A DNA stretch of 64,000 nucleotides, from contig NZ_JAEVYN010000002.1 of assembly GCF_016807185.1 (NCBI RefSeq), forward strand, positions 413,183-477,182, in the 5' to 3' direction. Numbering within the stretch: position 1 is the first letter of the stretch; each line of letters starts with the position of its first letter. The notes under the pieces are model-generated. The model saw only the letters and a program-made list of their open reading frames with translations, was not told the origin of the DNA and ran no database searches. A program made the position numbers and the translations under genes. The DNA comes from Leptolyngbya sp. Cla-17 (GTDB lineage: Bacteria > Cyanobacteriota > Cyanobacteriia > Leptolyngbyales > Leptolyngbyaceae). Below are positions 16,146 through 25,500 of this stretch, piece by piece.

Positions 16146-17597
16146 TTAGCAACTGCGTTGGGTCTGGGTAATGAGGTCAAGCAGGGCGGAGGAAGGATTA
16201 ACCGTCATCGGCTGCGGCTGCTGGATCTGGCGAGTATTGAGGGGAAGGCTGGCAACAGATTGCGCCGTGCGTTGAGCGATCGCGTTCAGCGATTCGGGAA
16301 GCTGCATTGGCACACCATTGTGCATCACGAGTTGAAGTAAAGGAGTGGAGAGGGGGAGGGTTGGAGAGGCAGAGGAGTGAGTGGTGCTCTGCTTTCCATT
16401 CCCAGTTTCCTGTTCCCCTTCCTCCGCCATCAACCCTAAGCGATCGCAGACTACAATACCGTTTTCATGGTGTCGAAAAATCTGCTTGCGACCGGGATAG
16501 GTGACTTTGCCTGTGGATTCCTTCATTACAGGAATAGTGTCAATTTCTACCAGTTTATAAACGCCATTGACGGGTGATCCTGTCACGAGCTGGGTGCCCA
16601 ATCCATAGCCGTCGATGCAAGCTCCGGCAGCTTTCAGTTCGGCAATTTTGAATTCATCTAGGTCGCCGCTGGCAAAAATGGGCACATTGGGCAAAAGCTG
16701 GCGAATCTGTTGAGATAGCGATGCCAAATCTCCAGAATCGAGCCGGACTCCTGCTAATTGAATGTCTCCTGACTGGAGTTGTGCAGCAAGCTGCTGGGCA
16801 GCAGCGATCGCGTCATAGGTATCAATCAACAGCGGCGCACCGGGAAAGTAGCGATGAAAGGCGGTAAATGCCTGGGCTTCGGTGCCTTGAGTTGCGGCTA
16901 ATGCCATGACAAGGGAATGCGCCATAGTGCCAGCTGGTTTGCGTCCTAGCTTAAGTGCCGCCAGCACATTGGAGGTGGCATCTAACCCACCAGCCAAAGC
17001 CGCTCGTGCCGCCCAAATGGAAGCCTGGGGACCGAACGCACGGCGTGTACCAAACTCCAACAGCGTTGCTTCTACCCCCGCCACATCTCGCAATCGAGCG
17101 GCACGAGTGGCGATGAGGGTTTGATAATTTAACGTGTTCAGCAGGTAGGTTTCCACCAGTTGCGCCTGCCATAAAGGTGCTTCTACCCGCAACAGTGGCT
17201 CATTGGCAAAGACTGCCGTTCCTTCTGGTACTGCCCACACATCACCCGTAAATTTTGTGTCTGCTAATAGAGTCCAAAAAGCGTCTGGTGCATGATCAAA
17301 AATGCCAGTGGCTTGCAGCGCTGAAATTTGAGACGGACTGAAGCGCAATTTTTCTAAGTAATCCAATGCTTGGGCTAATCCCATGGCAATCAGATAGCCA
17401 AAGTTTTGAGGTAGGCGACGGGCAAACAGTTCAAAGCTGGCTTGCCGCTGTTCTAGACCTTCACCGACGTAGCAAGCGGTCATGGTGAGTTGATAGAGAT
17501 CGGTGAGCAAACTGTAATCTTCGGGGGCGATCGCCAGTTCTTGATCGCCTGTCACTGCCCATGCAGTCTGCTGATTGGAAGGCGTAGATATGTTCAT
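16146..17597 (-). CDS. pncB: Nicotinate phosphoribosyltransferase
   Basis: A 483-residue enzyme of NAD salvage that joins nicotinate and PRPP. Visible are LLTDLYQLTMTACYVGEG, the helix and strand set around LLEFGTRRAFGPQAS (phosphate binding, with the autophosphorylated-histidine region following near MAHSLVMA), and the late blocks GVRLDSGDL, FASGDLDEFKI and DGYGLGTQLVTG. A polar insert (EEGEQETGNGKQSTTHSSAS and a Pro/Leu stretch) interrupts the C-terminal part and is encoded by a purine-then-pyrimidine repeat. The gene is transcribed towards the ligase gene. Confidence 0.93.
   Translation of the reverse strand: MNISTPSNQQTAWAVTGDQELAIAPEDYSLLTDLYQLTMTACYVGEGLEQRQASFELFARRLPQNFGYLIAMGLAQALDYLEKLRFSPSQISALQATGIFDHAPDAFWTLLADTKFTGDVWAVPEGTAVFANEPLLRVEAPLWQAQLVETYLLNTLNYQTLIATRAARLRDVAGVEATLLEFGTRRAFGPQASIWAARAALAGGLDATSNVLAALKLGRKPAGTMAHSLVMALAATQGTEAQAFTAFHRYFPGAPLLIDTYDAIAAAQQLAAQLQSGDIQLAGVRLDSGDLASLSQQIRQLLPNVPIFASGDLDEFKIAELKAAGACIDGYGLGTQLVTGSPVNGVYKLVEIDTIPVMKESTGKVTYPGRKQIFRHHENGIVVCDRLGLMAEEGEQETGNGKQSTTHSSASPTLPLSTPLLQLVMHNGVPMQLPESLNAIAQRTAQSVASLPLNTRQIQQPQPMTVNPSSALLDLITQTQRSC
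16330..16430 (-). repeat. In-frame hairpin-like insert in pncB
   Basis: The coding strand runs purine-rich (GGAACAGGAAACTGGGAATGG) and then pyrimidine-rich (CTCCAACCCTCCCCCTCTCC), giving a Glu/Gly/Ser then Pro/Leu/Ser insert not expected in the family. Arms are only partly complementary. Confidence 0.55.
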
Positions 17598-18111
17598 GCT
17601 CTACCTGAAACTGTGTTTCTTGATTATAGTAATAAAAACCATAATTTGGCGAGTCAGGCTAGCCGGTAGGCGATAGTTTTTATCCTGTTATGTCTATCGA
17701 GTTCGCCTAAAAATAATGCTTCCAGGGTTTGCAGAGACTTCCCGATCCTGTAAATTATAGTGAATTCTATTAAAATTTTGACTCGCCATGATTTTTCGCG
17801 TTTCAGTCTGCTTTTGAATGCGACGTTTTGAGGCGGGTGCAGCCAGCAGTCAAACCAGTGCTAAGCGATCGCGTGATGGGTTAGCCCCATCTGCGTTGTT
17901 ACCTACAGTTATCAAATTGCACTTTCAAAAGGCGATTTGAATTGTTAGAAACCGCAACATTAACTTGAACAATTAATGCAAAAGAGTAAGTTTCACTAAA
18001 AAGTATTCATACTGAAAGAGTAAGACGATCTCGCGGCAAGGAAAGCGCGATCGCTCACACAAGCAAGCTAAATCACTTCACTTCACTTCAAATAGCTTTC
18101 TGGAGGCAATA
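17598..18111. other. Intergenic region without a recognisable gene
   Basis: About 510 bases between pncB and the small gene at 18112. No credible coding frame or structured RNA was recognised. It contains a HIP1 octamer near 17867 and AT-rich stretches that could hold the promoters of pncB and of the small gene. A long 5' leader for the small gene cannot be excluded. Confidence 0.5.
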
Positions 18112-18261
18112 ATGGGCATGCCAAAACTAATCGACGATGTCATCCAATATTTCTCTGCTGCAATCTCTCGTATCTTTGGTCCTGACGACAATTCCTATCC
18201 AGAAACGGGCGTTCAGCCATTTGATGGAGAGTCCAATAAAGACCCACACCTATTGGACTAA
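18112..18261 (+). CDS. Small acidic protein, unknown function
   Basis: A 49-residue protein with a strong ribosome site (GGAGG, 18102-18106) six bases from its ATG. An amphipathic N-terminal half (MGMPKLIDDVIQYFSAAISR, then IFGPDD) is followed by an acidic Pro/Gly-rich tail with TGVQPFDGE. A strong hairpin terminator follows about 110 bases later, so it looks like a monocistronic, well-expressed gene. I cannot assign a family. The amphipathic helix suggests membrane-surface or protein binding, which is inference. Confidence 0.65.
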   Translation: MGMPKLIDDVIQYFSAAISRIFGPDDNSYPETGVQPFDGESNKDPHLLD

Positions 18262-18371
18262 AGTGCCGCAAAAAAGAGCAACATTGGCAGATAACATTAA
18301 GTGATAATGCTTGGATGAGACTGCTCAAAGCCGTAATTGAATTGAACTATTCAGTTGATATTTAGAATGAA

Positions 18372-18396
18372 AAGGCTCTGCAAATAGCAGAGCCTT
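18372..18396 (+). terminator. Rho-independent-type terminator
   Basis: Perfect 10-bp stem AAGGCTCTGC (18372-18381) pairing with 18387-18396 across a 5-base AAATA loop, flanked by A residues on the left and T residues on the right. It lies downstream of the small gene and could work on either strand. Confidence 0.8.
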
Positions 18397-18587
18397 TTCT
18401 GATTTGGCAAGCTATTTCGCGTCTCAGAATATTGGGAAAATTCAACCACTCTAAGGAAGAGATTTATCCGGCTGAAATAAGCAAGATGCCGCCCTGATAC
18501 GCTGCGTTGATATAAATTACATACCAACTTCACGCTAGAAAGCTAGATTAAATGAGTCACCGTGAATATGGTTAAAATTTATATCCT

Positions 18588-19787
18588 ATGAACTCCTCTT
18601 TAAAACTGCCGTTATCGTTAATTGCACTCGCCGCGATCGCGGTCAGTAGTGGATGTACAAACCCGCTGGTAGGTAACAGCTCGATTGAACAAACTGCGTC
18701 TGCCGAACCAAAGCAGACGCAAGTTGAAACACCCAGCCCGATTAGTTCTAGCCCGATCGATGCTAGTGCGCCCGACTACGTGGCAGATATTGTGGCGCAA
18801 GTGGGTCCTGCCGTCGTTCGGATTGATTCCAGTCGCGCGGTTGAACAACCCCTAAATAACTTAGACTTTGGCTCCCTGTTTGGACGAGAGCAACGGGGAC
18901 AAAGGCAACGCGAACAAGATCAGCCTCAACGGGTGCAGCGCGGGACAGGATCGGGTTTTATTACTTCAGCCGATGGGCGCATTTTTACCAATGCTCATGT
19001 CGTAGCGGGCGCAGATACGGTTAGCGTCGTTTTGAAAGATGGACGACGATTTAAAGGAGAAGTGGTTGGCTCAGACGAAATGACTGATGTGGCGGTGATT
19101 AAAATCAACGCCTCTGGACTACCCACTGTGAAAATGGGAGATTCCGATCGCCTCTTGCCAGGGCAAACCGCCATTGCGATCGGTAATCCGCTTGGACTCG
19201 ACAATACGGTCACTCAGGGCATCATCAGCGCTACAGGGCGATCGGGCGCAGACTTCGGCAGTTCTTCCCGCGTCAATTTTATTCAGACCGACACCGCCAT
19301 TAATCCTGGTAACTCCGGCGGACCGCTGATTAACTCTAAAGGTGAAGTGGTGGGAATGAACACGGCTATCATTCAAGGCGCATTTGGAATTGGATTTGCC
19401 GTTCCCATCGCTACTGCTCAACGGGTCGCGGACCAACTGATTACGAGCGGCAAAGTAGATCATCCCTACTTAGGAGTTCAAATGGCAGAACTGACTCCTG
19501 AACTGCGTGAGCAAATCAATCGCCGCGAGGGCAATGTGAGCATTGAGCAAGACCAGGGAGTTATTATTTTGGCAGTTCAGCGCAATTCACCCGCAGCAGC
19601 GGGTGGCTTGAAGGCGGGGGATGTGATTGAAGCGATTAACGGCACGGCTATACAAGCCTCCAAGCAAGTGCAGCAGCAAGTTGAATCAGCTAAAATCGGC
19701 AACCCGCTTCAAATAACGGTGAAGCGGAATGGGCAGTCGGTCAATCTAACCGTGAAACCTGCTCCCATGCCAGACCAAAATGGATAA
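18588..19787 (+). CDS. Deg/HtrA-family serine protease (lipoprotein)
   Basis: A 399-residue trypsin-like protease. The N terminus is a lipoprotein signal (hydrophobic run, then VSSGC lipobox, Cys about 23). A Ser/Pro/Gln-rich linker leads to the protease domain with catalytic H137 (TNAHVV), D167 (MTDVAVIKI) and S243 (GNSGGPL). A single C-terminal PDZ domain starts near LGVQMAEL and includes GLKAGDVIEAINGTAI. It corresponds to cyanobacterial HhoA/HhoB/HtrA, periplasmic or thylakoid-lumen quality-control proteases. Which paralogue cannot be decided here, so no symbol is given. Confidence 0.92.
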   Translation: MNSSLKLPLSLIALAAIAVSSGCTNPLVGNSSIEQTASAEPKQTQVETPSPISSSPIDASAPDYVADIVAQVGPAVVRIDSSRAVEQPLNNLDFGSLFGREQRGQRQREQDQPQRVQRGTGSGFITSADGRIFTNAHVVAGADTVSVVLKDGRRFKGEVVGSDEMTDVAVIKINASGLPTVKMGDSDRLLPGQTAIAIGNPLGLDNTVTQGIISATGRSGADFGSSSRVNFIQTDTAINPGNSGGPLINSKGEVVGMNTAIIQGAFGIGFAVPIATAQRVADQLITSGKVDHPYLGVQMAELTPELREQINRREGNVSIEQDQGVIILAVQRNSPAAAGGLKAGDVIEAINGTAIQASKQVQQQVESAKIGNPLQITVKRNGQSVNLTVKPAPMPDQNG

Positions 19788-19832
19788 CTTTTGTGGGTGT
19801 GTTTTGACTGCATTCAACGCTCTGCCTGATGA

Positions 19833-20309
19833 ATGAACTTTAGGGGCGATCGCGTGGAAATCCCGTTAAATCAACTCTTGGCGCGGGCAGTGGCGATCGC
19901 CGCGATCGCCCACCAAGATCAGTTAGATAAAGCCCACGCGCCCTATATCCTTCATCCTCTGCGGTTAATGATGCGAGGACAAACCATAGAGGAACAAATC
20001 GTTGCAGTACTGCATGATGTAGTAGAAGATTCTGACTGGACGTTAGAACAGCTTGCTGCTGAGGGATTTTCATCCGAAATTATCACCGCGATCGAGTGTC
20101 TTACCCGCCTCCCCGAAGAAACCTATGATCAATTTCTCGATCGCGTTTTGACTAATTCTCTTGCCACCCGCGTCAAACGCTACGACCTTGAAGACAATAT
20201 GACTCTGACACGTTTAGAAAGTGTGTCTGACAAAGATCTGCAACGTCTCCAGCGCTATCACAAAGCACATCATCGGATTATGAATCAAATCCAAAAGTTG
20301 GAAGGCTAA
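19833..20309 (+). CDS. HD-domain protein related to the (p)ppGpp hydrolase domain
   Basis: A 158-residue protein consisting of one HD phosphohydrolase domain of the RelA/SpoT type: AIAHQDQLDKAHAPYILHPLRLM, then the HD pair in AVLHDVVEDSDWTLEQL, and a later acidic block VKRYDLEDNM that would complete the metal site. No synthetase or TGS domain follows, so it is a small stand-alone hydrolase, by inference acting on ppGpp or another nucleotide. The start is uncertain: ATG 19833 lacks a ribosome site, while GTG 19854 has AGGGG seven bases upstream. Confidence 0.8.
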   Translation: MNFRGDRVEIPLNQLLARAVAIAAIAHQDQLDKAHAPYILHPLRLMMRGQTIEEQIVAVLHDVVEDSDWTLEQLAAEGFSSEIITAIECLTRLPEETYDQFLDRVLTNSLATRVKRYDLEDNMTLTRLESVSDKDLQRLQRYHKAHHRIMNQIQKLEG

Positions 20310-20513
20310 CATTGATTCAAGGCAAACTTGCTCCGTAAGCGGGAAACCTTTAGATTAAAATCATTGGATTTAAAGTCCAAAACGATTCCTCGTCTGGGAA
20401 CATCAACAGATATTGGGCAAAAATATTCGATCGCTCTAAGAAATAAAGCTGGAGCGAAAGAGTAAGCTTAAGGAAATCTGCTGAAATCCGCGGTTTGTAA
20501 GGAGTTGGCGTGT

Positions 20514-22106
20514 ATGCGAGTATTGTTGCTCTATCCTTTGTTTCCCAAGAGCTTTTGGTCGTTTGAGAAAGCGCTGGAACTAGTTGATCGCAAGGCAATG
20601 CTGCCGCCTCTCGGATTAGTCACAGTCGCGGCCCTACTGCCCCAGGAGTGGGAATTTCGGCTGGTTGATCGCAACGTCGGCGACCTGACCGAAGCCGACT
20701 GGGAGTGGGCAGAGTTGGCAGTCATGTCCGCCATGATTGTCCAGAAGGAAGACTTTTTGCACCTGATTCAGGAAGCCAAGCGCCACAAAGTTCCGATCGG
20801 AGTCGGCGGCCCCTATGCTACGGCTCTGCCCCACGAAGCTGCCGATGCCGACTTTCAGATTCTGGATGAGGGCGAGATCACGCTACCAATGTTTGTGGCG
20901 GCGGTGCAGCGCGGCCACACCCAGGGAGTGTTTCGCTCCGATGGCGTGAAGCCTGACGTGACAGGTACACCGATTCCTCGGTTCGACCTGCTGAATTTCG
21001 ATTCCTATGACAGTATGTCGGTGCAGTTCTCGCGCGGCTGTCCGTTTCAGTGCGAGTTCTGCGACATTATCGTCCTCTACGGCCGGAAGCCCAGGACGAA
21101 AACTCCGCAGCAGCTGCTGGCAGAACTGGAGTGCCTGTATGAACTGGGCTGGCGGCGCAGCATTTTTATGGTGGACGATAACTTCATTGGCAACAAGCGC
21201 AACGGCAAGCTGATGCTGAGGGAACTGAAGTCCTGGATGGCATCCCACGGCTACCCGTTTCGCTTCAACACCGAGGCCTCAATTGACCTGGCCCAGGATC
21301 AGGAAATGATGGATTTGATGGTGGAGTGCAACTTCAATGCGGTGTTCTTGGGCATCGAAACGCCAGATGAAGCCAGCCTTACCCTGACGCAAAAGTTTCA
21401 GAACACGAGGGATTCTCTGGCAGAATCGGTTGATCGGATTATCCGATCTGGCCTGCGGGTCAACGCCGGATTCATCATTGGCTTCGATGGTGAGAAGAAA
21501 GGGGCCGGTGAGCGCATCGTCCGCTTCGTCGAACAAACTACTGTGCCCCTGGCTATGTTCAGCATGCTGCAAGCCTTGCCAGACACCGCTCTCTGGCATC
21601 GCCTGAAAAAAGAGGGCCGGATGCGGGAGCAGGGAGCCAACATCAATCAAACGACGCTGATGAACTTTGTGCCGACTCGGCCGCTGCAAGACATCGCCAA
21701 CGAGTTCGTCGCTGCCTTCTGGGAACTGTATGACCCCGAACGCTATCTCGATCGCACATACCAGCATTTCCTGAAGCTGGGCGCACCCAAGTGTCCTGGT
21801 AGCCGAGTTCGCAAGCTCAACTGGGTCAACATGCGGGCTCTGCTGATTCTGTGCTGGCGGCAAGGCGTAGTTCGCAAAACCCGCGTCAAGTTCTGGCTGT
21901 ATCTAGCAGGAATCCTGCGGCACAACCCGACCGTTTGGGAACACTACCTGGGACTCTGCGCCCTAAATGAACACTTCCTGGAATACCGTCAGGTGGTGCA
22001 GACCGAGATTGAGGCGCAACTGTCGGAATATCTGGCGACTGAGACTGGGCTGCAAATCTTACCGAGCCTGGAGGAAGAAAAAGTGGGTGAAGCGATCGCC
22101 AGCTAA
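20514..22106 (+). CDS. B12-binding-domain radical SAM protein (DUF4070 type)
   Basis: A 530-residue enzyme. An N-terminal cobalamin-binding Rossmann domain (MRVLLLYPLFP to about residue 130, with PPLGLVTVAALLP) precedes the radical SAM core with CPFQCEFCD, the CxxxCxxC cluster site. VDDNFIGNK, FLGIETPDEASL and GFIIGFDGE follow, then a C-terminal DUF4070-like helical part. ATG 20514 is preceded by AAGGAG. The layout is that of cobalamin-dependent methylases such as the hopanoid C-2 methylase HpnP, but the substrate cannot be fixed. The gene is visibly GC-richer (many CTG, GCC, CGG codons) than its neighbours, suggesting transfer or strong codon selection. Confidence 0.87.
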   Translation: MRVLLLYPLFPKSFWSFEKALELVDRKAMLPPLGLVTVAALLPQEWEFRLVDRNVGDLTEADWEWAELAVMSAMIVQKEDFLHLIQEAKRHKVPIGVGGPYATALPHEAADADFQILDEGEITLPMFVAAVQRGHTQGVFRSDGVKPDVTGTPIPRFDLLNFDSYDSMSVQFSRGCPFQCEFCDIIVLYGRKPRTKTPQQLLAELECLYELGWRRSIFMVDDNFIGNKRNGKLMLRELKSWMASHGYPFRFNTEASIDLAQDQEMMDLMVECNFNAVFLGIETPDEASLTLTQKFQNTRDSLAESVDRIIRSGLRVNAGFIIGFDGEKKGAGERIVRFVEQTTVPLAMFSMLQALPDTALWHRLKKEGRMREQGANINQTTLMNFVPTRPLQDIANEFVAAFWELYDPERYLDRTYQHFLKLGAPKCPGSRVRKLNWVNMRALLILCWRQGVVRKTRVKFWLYLAGILRHNPTVWEHYLGLCALNEHFLEYRQVVQTEIEAQLSEYLATETGLQILPSLEEEKVGEAIAS

Positions 22107-22111
22107 CATAC

Positions 22112-22313
22112 ATGCTGATGCGGCAAGTGAGAACTCTACCAACCGAGCAAGGAGAGTTGATTACCGCGAGCACCTTGACTACCTTAGCAGGTGAAATTGA
22201 TTGCGCAGGCGATCGCGGCAGATATTCAAACGCATATCCCGAAGCCCGTAGAGCCAGAGATATTGATTAAGGAGATTGTTCGGTTAGTTAAAACGTCCGG
22301 CGTTGCTGAATGA
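22112..22313 (+). pseudogene. Frameshifted relic of a response-regulator receiver domain
   Basis: Frame one reads MRQVRTLPTEQGE then LTTLAGEID. After a shift, the other frame from about 22200 reads AADIQTHIPKPVEPEILI and KEIVRLVKTSG, ending at 22313. These are the alpha4 to alpha5 parts of cyanobacterial hybrid-kinase receivers, where the LTAYAGEID and HIPKPVEPEEL blocks carry the conserved Thr-equivalent and Lys. The phosphorylated Asp region is gone. It lies just before two intact signalling genes and is probably debris of a third. Confidence 0.7.
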
Positions 22314-22558
22314 TGCCATGAATCAATACTGTCGTAACAGATCCCAAATTTCACCCGCACAGCAGAGTTTTGAAAGATTTGCGCTCAAACAATTTTTGAA
22401 AGGAAGACAGGTGTACGACCCTCCTCATTCATCTTTGACTATGGCTTTAAAGAATGAACATTATTCAGGCTTACCACCGCAAAGATCTTACGAGTTAATG
22501 CTCTGGAGCAGAGTGATTTAATCTAAGGAATATACCGCTCCCGTAAGGCGAACAAACC
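22314..22558. other. Intergenic region before the giant kinase
   Basis: About 245 bases. A 72-codon open frame overlaps it but shows no family features or ribosome site. An AAGG site at about 22544 serves the kinase gene. Nothing else recognised. Confidence 0.4.
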
Positions 22559-25500
22559 ATGCTGTCTCTTCCCAGCTATCGCATCACCTCACAGATTTAC
22601 GAAAGTGCGAATTCACTGGTTTATCGGGGAGTTCGGGAACTGGACTCGCAGCCCCTAATATTTAAAGTTTTGAAGTCCAATTATCCCATGCCGAATGAGC
22701 TGATTCGGTATCGGCAGGAGTATGAGATCACGCGATCGCTGAACCTAGAAGGGGTAATCAATGTCTATGGGATTGAAGCCTATCAGAATACCCTGGTGAT
22801 GTTTCTAGAGGATTTTGGTGGAGAGTCTTTAAGAAATTGGCTGATAGAGCGATCGTTGACCCTGGAAGAAGTTTTGATGCTGGGTATTCGGCTAACCAAA
22901 ATTTTGGGACAGGTGCACCAGCAGCAGATCATTCACAAAGATATTAATCCCTCTAATATTGTCTGGAATCCTACCATTGGCCAGCTTAAGCTGATTGACT
23001 TTGGCATTGCTAGCCGCATTACTCGCGAAAACCCTACCCTTCACAGTCCTAATGTTTTGGAGGGAACGCTTGCCTATATGTCACCGGAACAGACTGGGCG
23101 GATGAATCGATCGCTCGACTACCGCACAGATTTCTACTCTCTAGGGGTGACGCTATACGAACTGTTAACTCATCAGCTTCCTTTTACTGCCGATGATGCG
23201 CTGGAATTGATTCATTGCCATCTGGCAAAACGTCCAGTGCCTCCCTGTAATCGCACCTCAGCGATCCCCCAAGCTGTTTCAGATATTGTGATGAAGCTGC
23301 TGGCGAAAACCGCAGAAGACCGCTATCAGAGCTGTCATGGCATCCAAGTCGATTTAGAAGCTTGCCTGACTCAGCTTCAGGCGACTAACCAAATCTCTCC
23401 GTTTCCTTTAGCCCAGCAGGATATTTCAGACAGCTTTCAAATCCCCCAAAAACTCTACGGCAGAAGTCAGGAAGTTGAGACACTGCTAGCGGCGTTTGCA
23501 CGAGTTGCAGGAGTTGAGCAGGAAGTATTGAGTCTGAGAAATACAGAAGTTTCTCAATTCTCAACGCTCAATCGATTCAAGAGCGAACTCATGCTGATCT
23601 CCGGTTACTCTGGCATTGGTAAAACGTCGTTAGTGCAAGAAATCTATAAACCCATTACCCAGCAACGGGGATACTTTATTGCGGGGAAGTTTGATCAATA
23701 TCAGCGGGATATTCCCTATGCGGCGTTTGTTAGTGCCTTTTCTGTGTGGGTGGAGCAGTTGTTGACCGAGCCAGAAGTGCAACTGAGCCAGTGGCGAGAA
23801 GAATTGTTAGAAGCTTTAGAACCGAATGCTCAGGTCATGGTGGATGTGCTGCCTGAGCTAAAACTAATCCTAGGACAGCAGCCTCCCGTAGTAGAATTGC
23901 CGCCGATCGAAACCAGGAATCGCTTTAACCGAGTCTTTCAACAGTTCATTCAAGCGTTGGCGAAACCCAACCATCCATTAGTGATCTTTCTGGATGATTT
24001 GCAGTGGGTGGATGCGGCATCCCTGCAATTAATCCAGGTATTGATGACCACAGAAGTCCCTTTTTTGTTTTTGATTGGGGCGTATCGAGATAACGAAGTC
24101 AGTGCGACTCATCCGCTAATGCAAGCGATCGAGGAGATGCAGAAGACAGGCACGAGGATTGGGGCGATCGCCCTTTCTCCGCTTCAGAAAACTGATATTC
24201 AACATTTACTGACAGATACCCTAAATCGTTCTACTGAAGATGTTGCACTTTTGGCTGATCTATTGCTGGCGAAAACGGATGGCAATCCGTTTTTTGTGAA
24301 TGAATTTTTACGAGCATTGTATGTTGAGCAGCTCCTAAGGTTTGACCATCAACACAGTCAGTGGGAATGGTCGATCGCCGACATTCAACAACGCAACATC
24401 ACCGACAACGTAGTGGAGTTGCTCGTCACTAAGATCCAACGCCTGCAACCCAGCACTCAGAATGGATTACGACGAGCAGCGTGTATTGGCAATCAGTTTG
24501 ATCTGCAAACGTTGACGTTTATTCTCTATTCGGCGGGCGTTCTTCGAGAGCCTGAAGCTATAGAAGCGATCGCCCTGCTCAAAGAAGCCATCAATATTGG
24601 TTTAATCATGCCGTTGAATGATTGCTATAAGCGGATTGAGTTGGGTATTCCCCAACCGGACGATGCGTTGCGAATGGAATATAAATTTGCCCACGATCGC
24701 ATTCAACAAGCTGCCTATTCACTCAATTCAGCAGCAGAACGAGTGGTAATTCATCGCCAGATCGGTCAACAATTGCTGCAAAATACATCCTTAGAGCCAC
24801 AGGGGCAAAACCTTTTCGATAGTATCAACCAGTTAAATCTGAGCCGAGAGCTAATCGAAACTCAAGCAGAGCGGGATGAACTGGCTCGGTTAAATCTCAT
24901 AGCAGGTGAGAAGACAAAAGCAGCGGCAGCCTACGATGCTGCTGCGCGCTATCTCCAGGTTGGGCTAGAGCTACTAGCAACCGATAGCTGGCAAAATCAA
25001 TATGACTTTACGCTAGCGCTGCATATTGCAGCCGCAGAAGCAGAGTATCTCAATGTGAATTTTGAGCGTTCAGTAGCACTGACCAAAACCTCACTCCACC
25101 ACGCCAAAAACCTACTCGATCGCATCAAAGTCTATGAAGTGCAAATGCAAACCTGCATGGCTCAGTTAGAGATCATTAACGGGATTGAAATCGGGCTGCA
25201 AGCATTAGAAGAGCTGGGAGTTACCCTCCTGACTATAGAAAATAGCGCAAGCTTGATCGTTGATTTACCCGCTCTCGAATCTTTAGATAGTCTGCCCGTA
25301 ATGACAGATCGCTATAGGCTTTCTGCAATGCGAATTTTGACAACTCTCTGCGCGCCTGTGTTCATGGCAAAACCAGAGCTTTTTCCACAGATTATTGTTA
25401 CCACGATTCATCTATGTCTTGAGCATGGCAATTCAAATCAATCATCTTTTGCCTATGGACTTTATGGGGTGTTATTAGTTGGCTTAAACCAGTTAGAGGC

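Noticed and set aside
20364..20380. Near-palindrome TTGGATTTAAAGTCCAA
   Set aside because: It resembles the dispersed TTTGGATTT-type cyanobacterial repeats (also near 35340) and has no second copy or regulator nearby to support an operator.
22303..22521. 72-codon open frame before the giant kinase
   Set aside because: No ribosome site and no recognisable motifs; it overlaps the end of the receiver relic.
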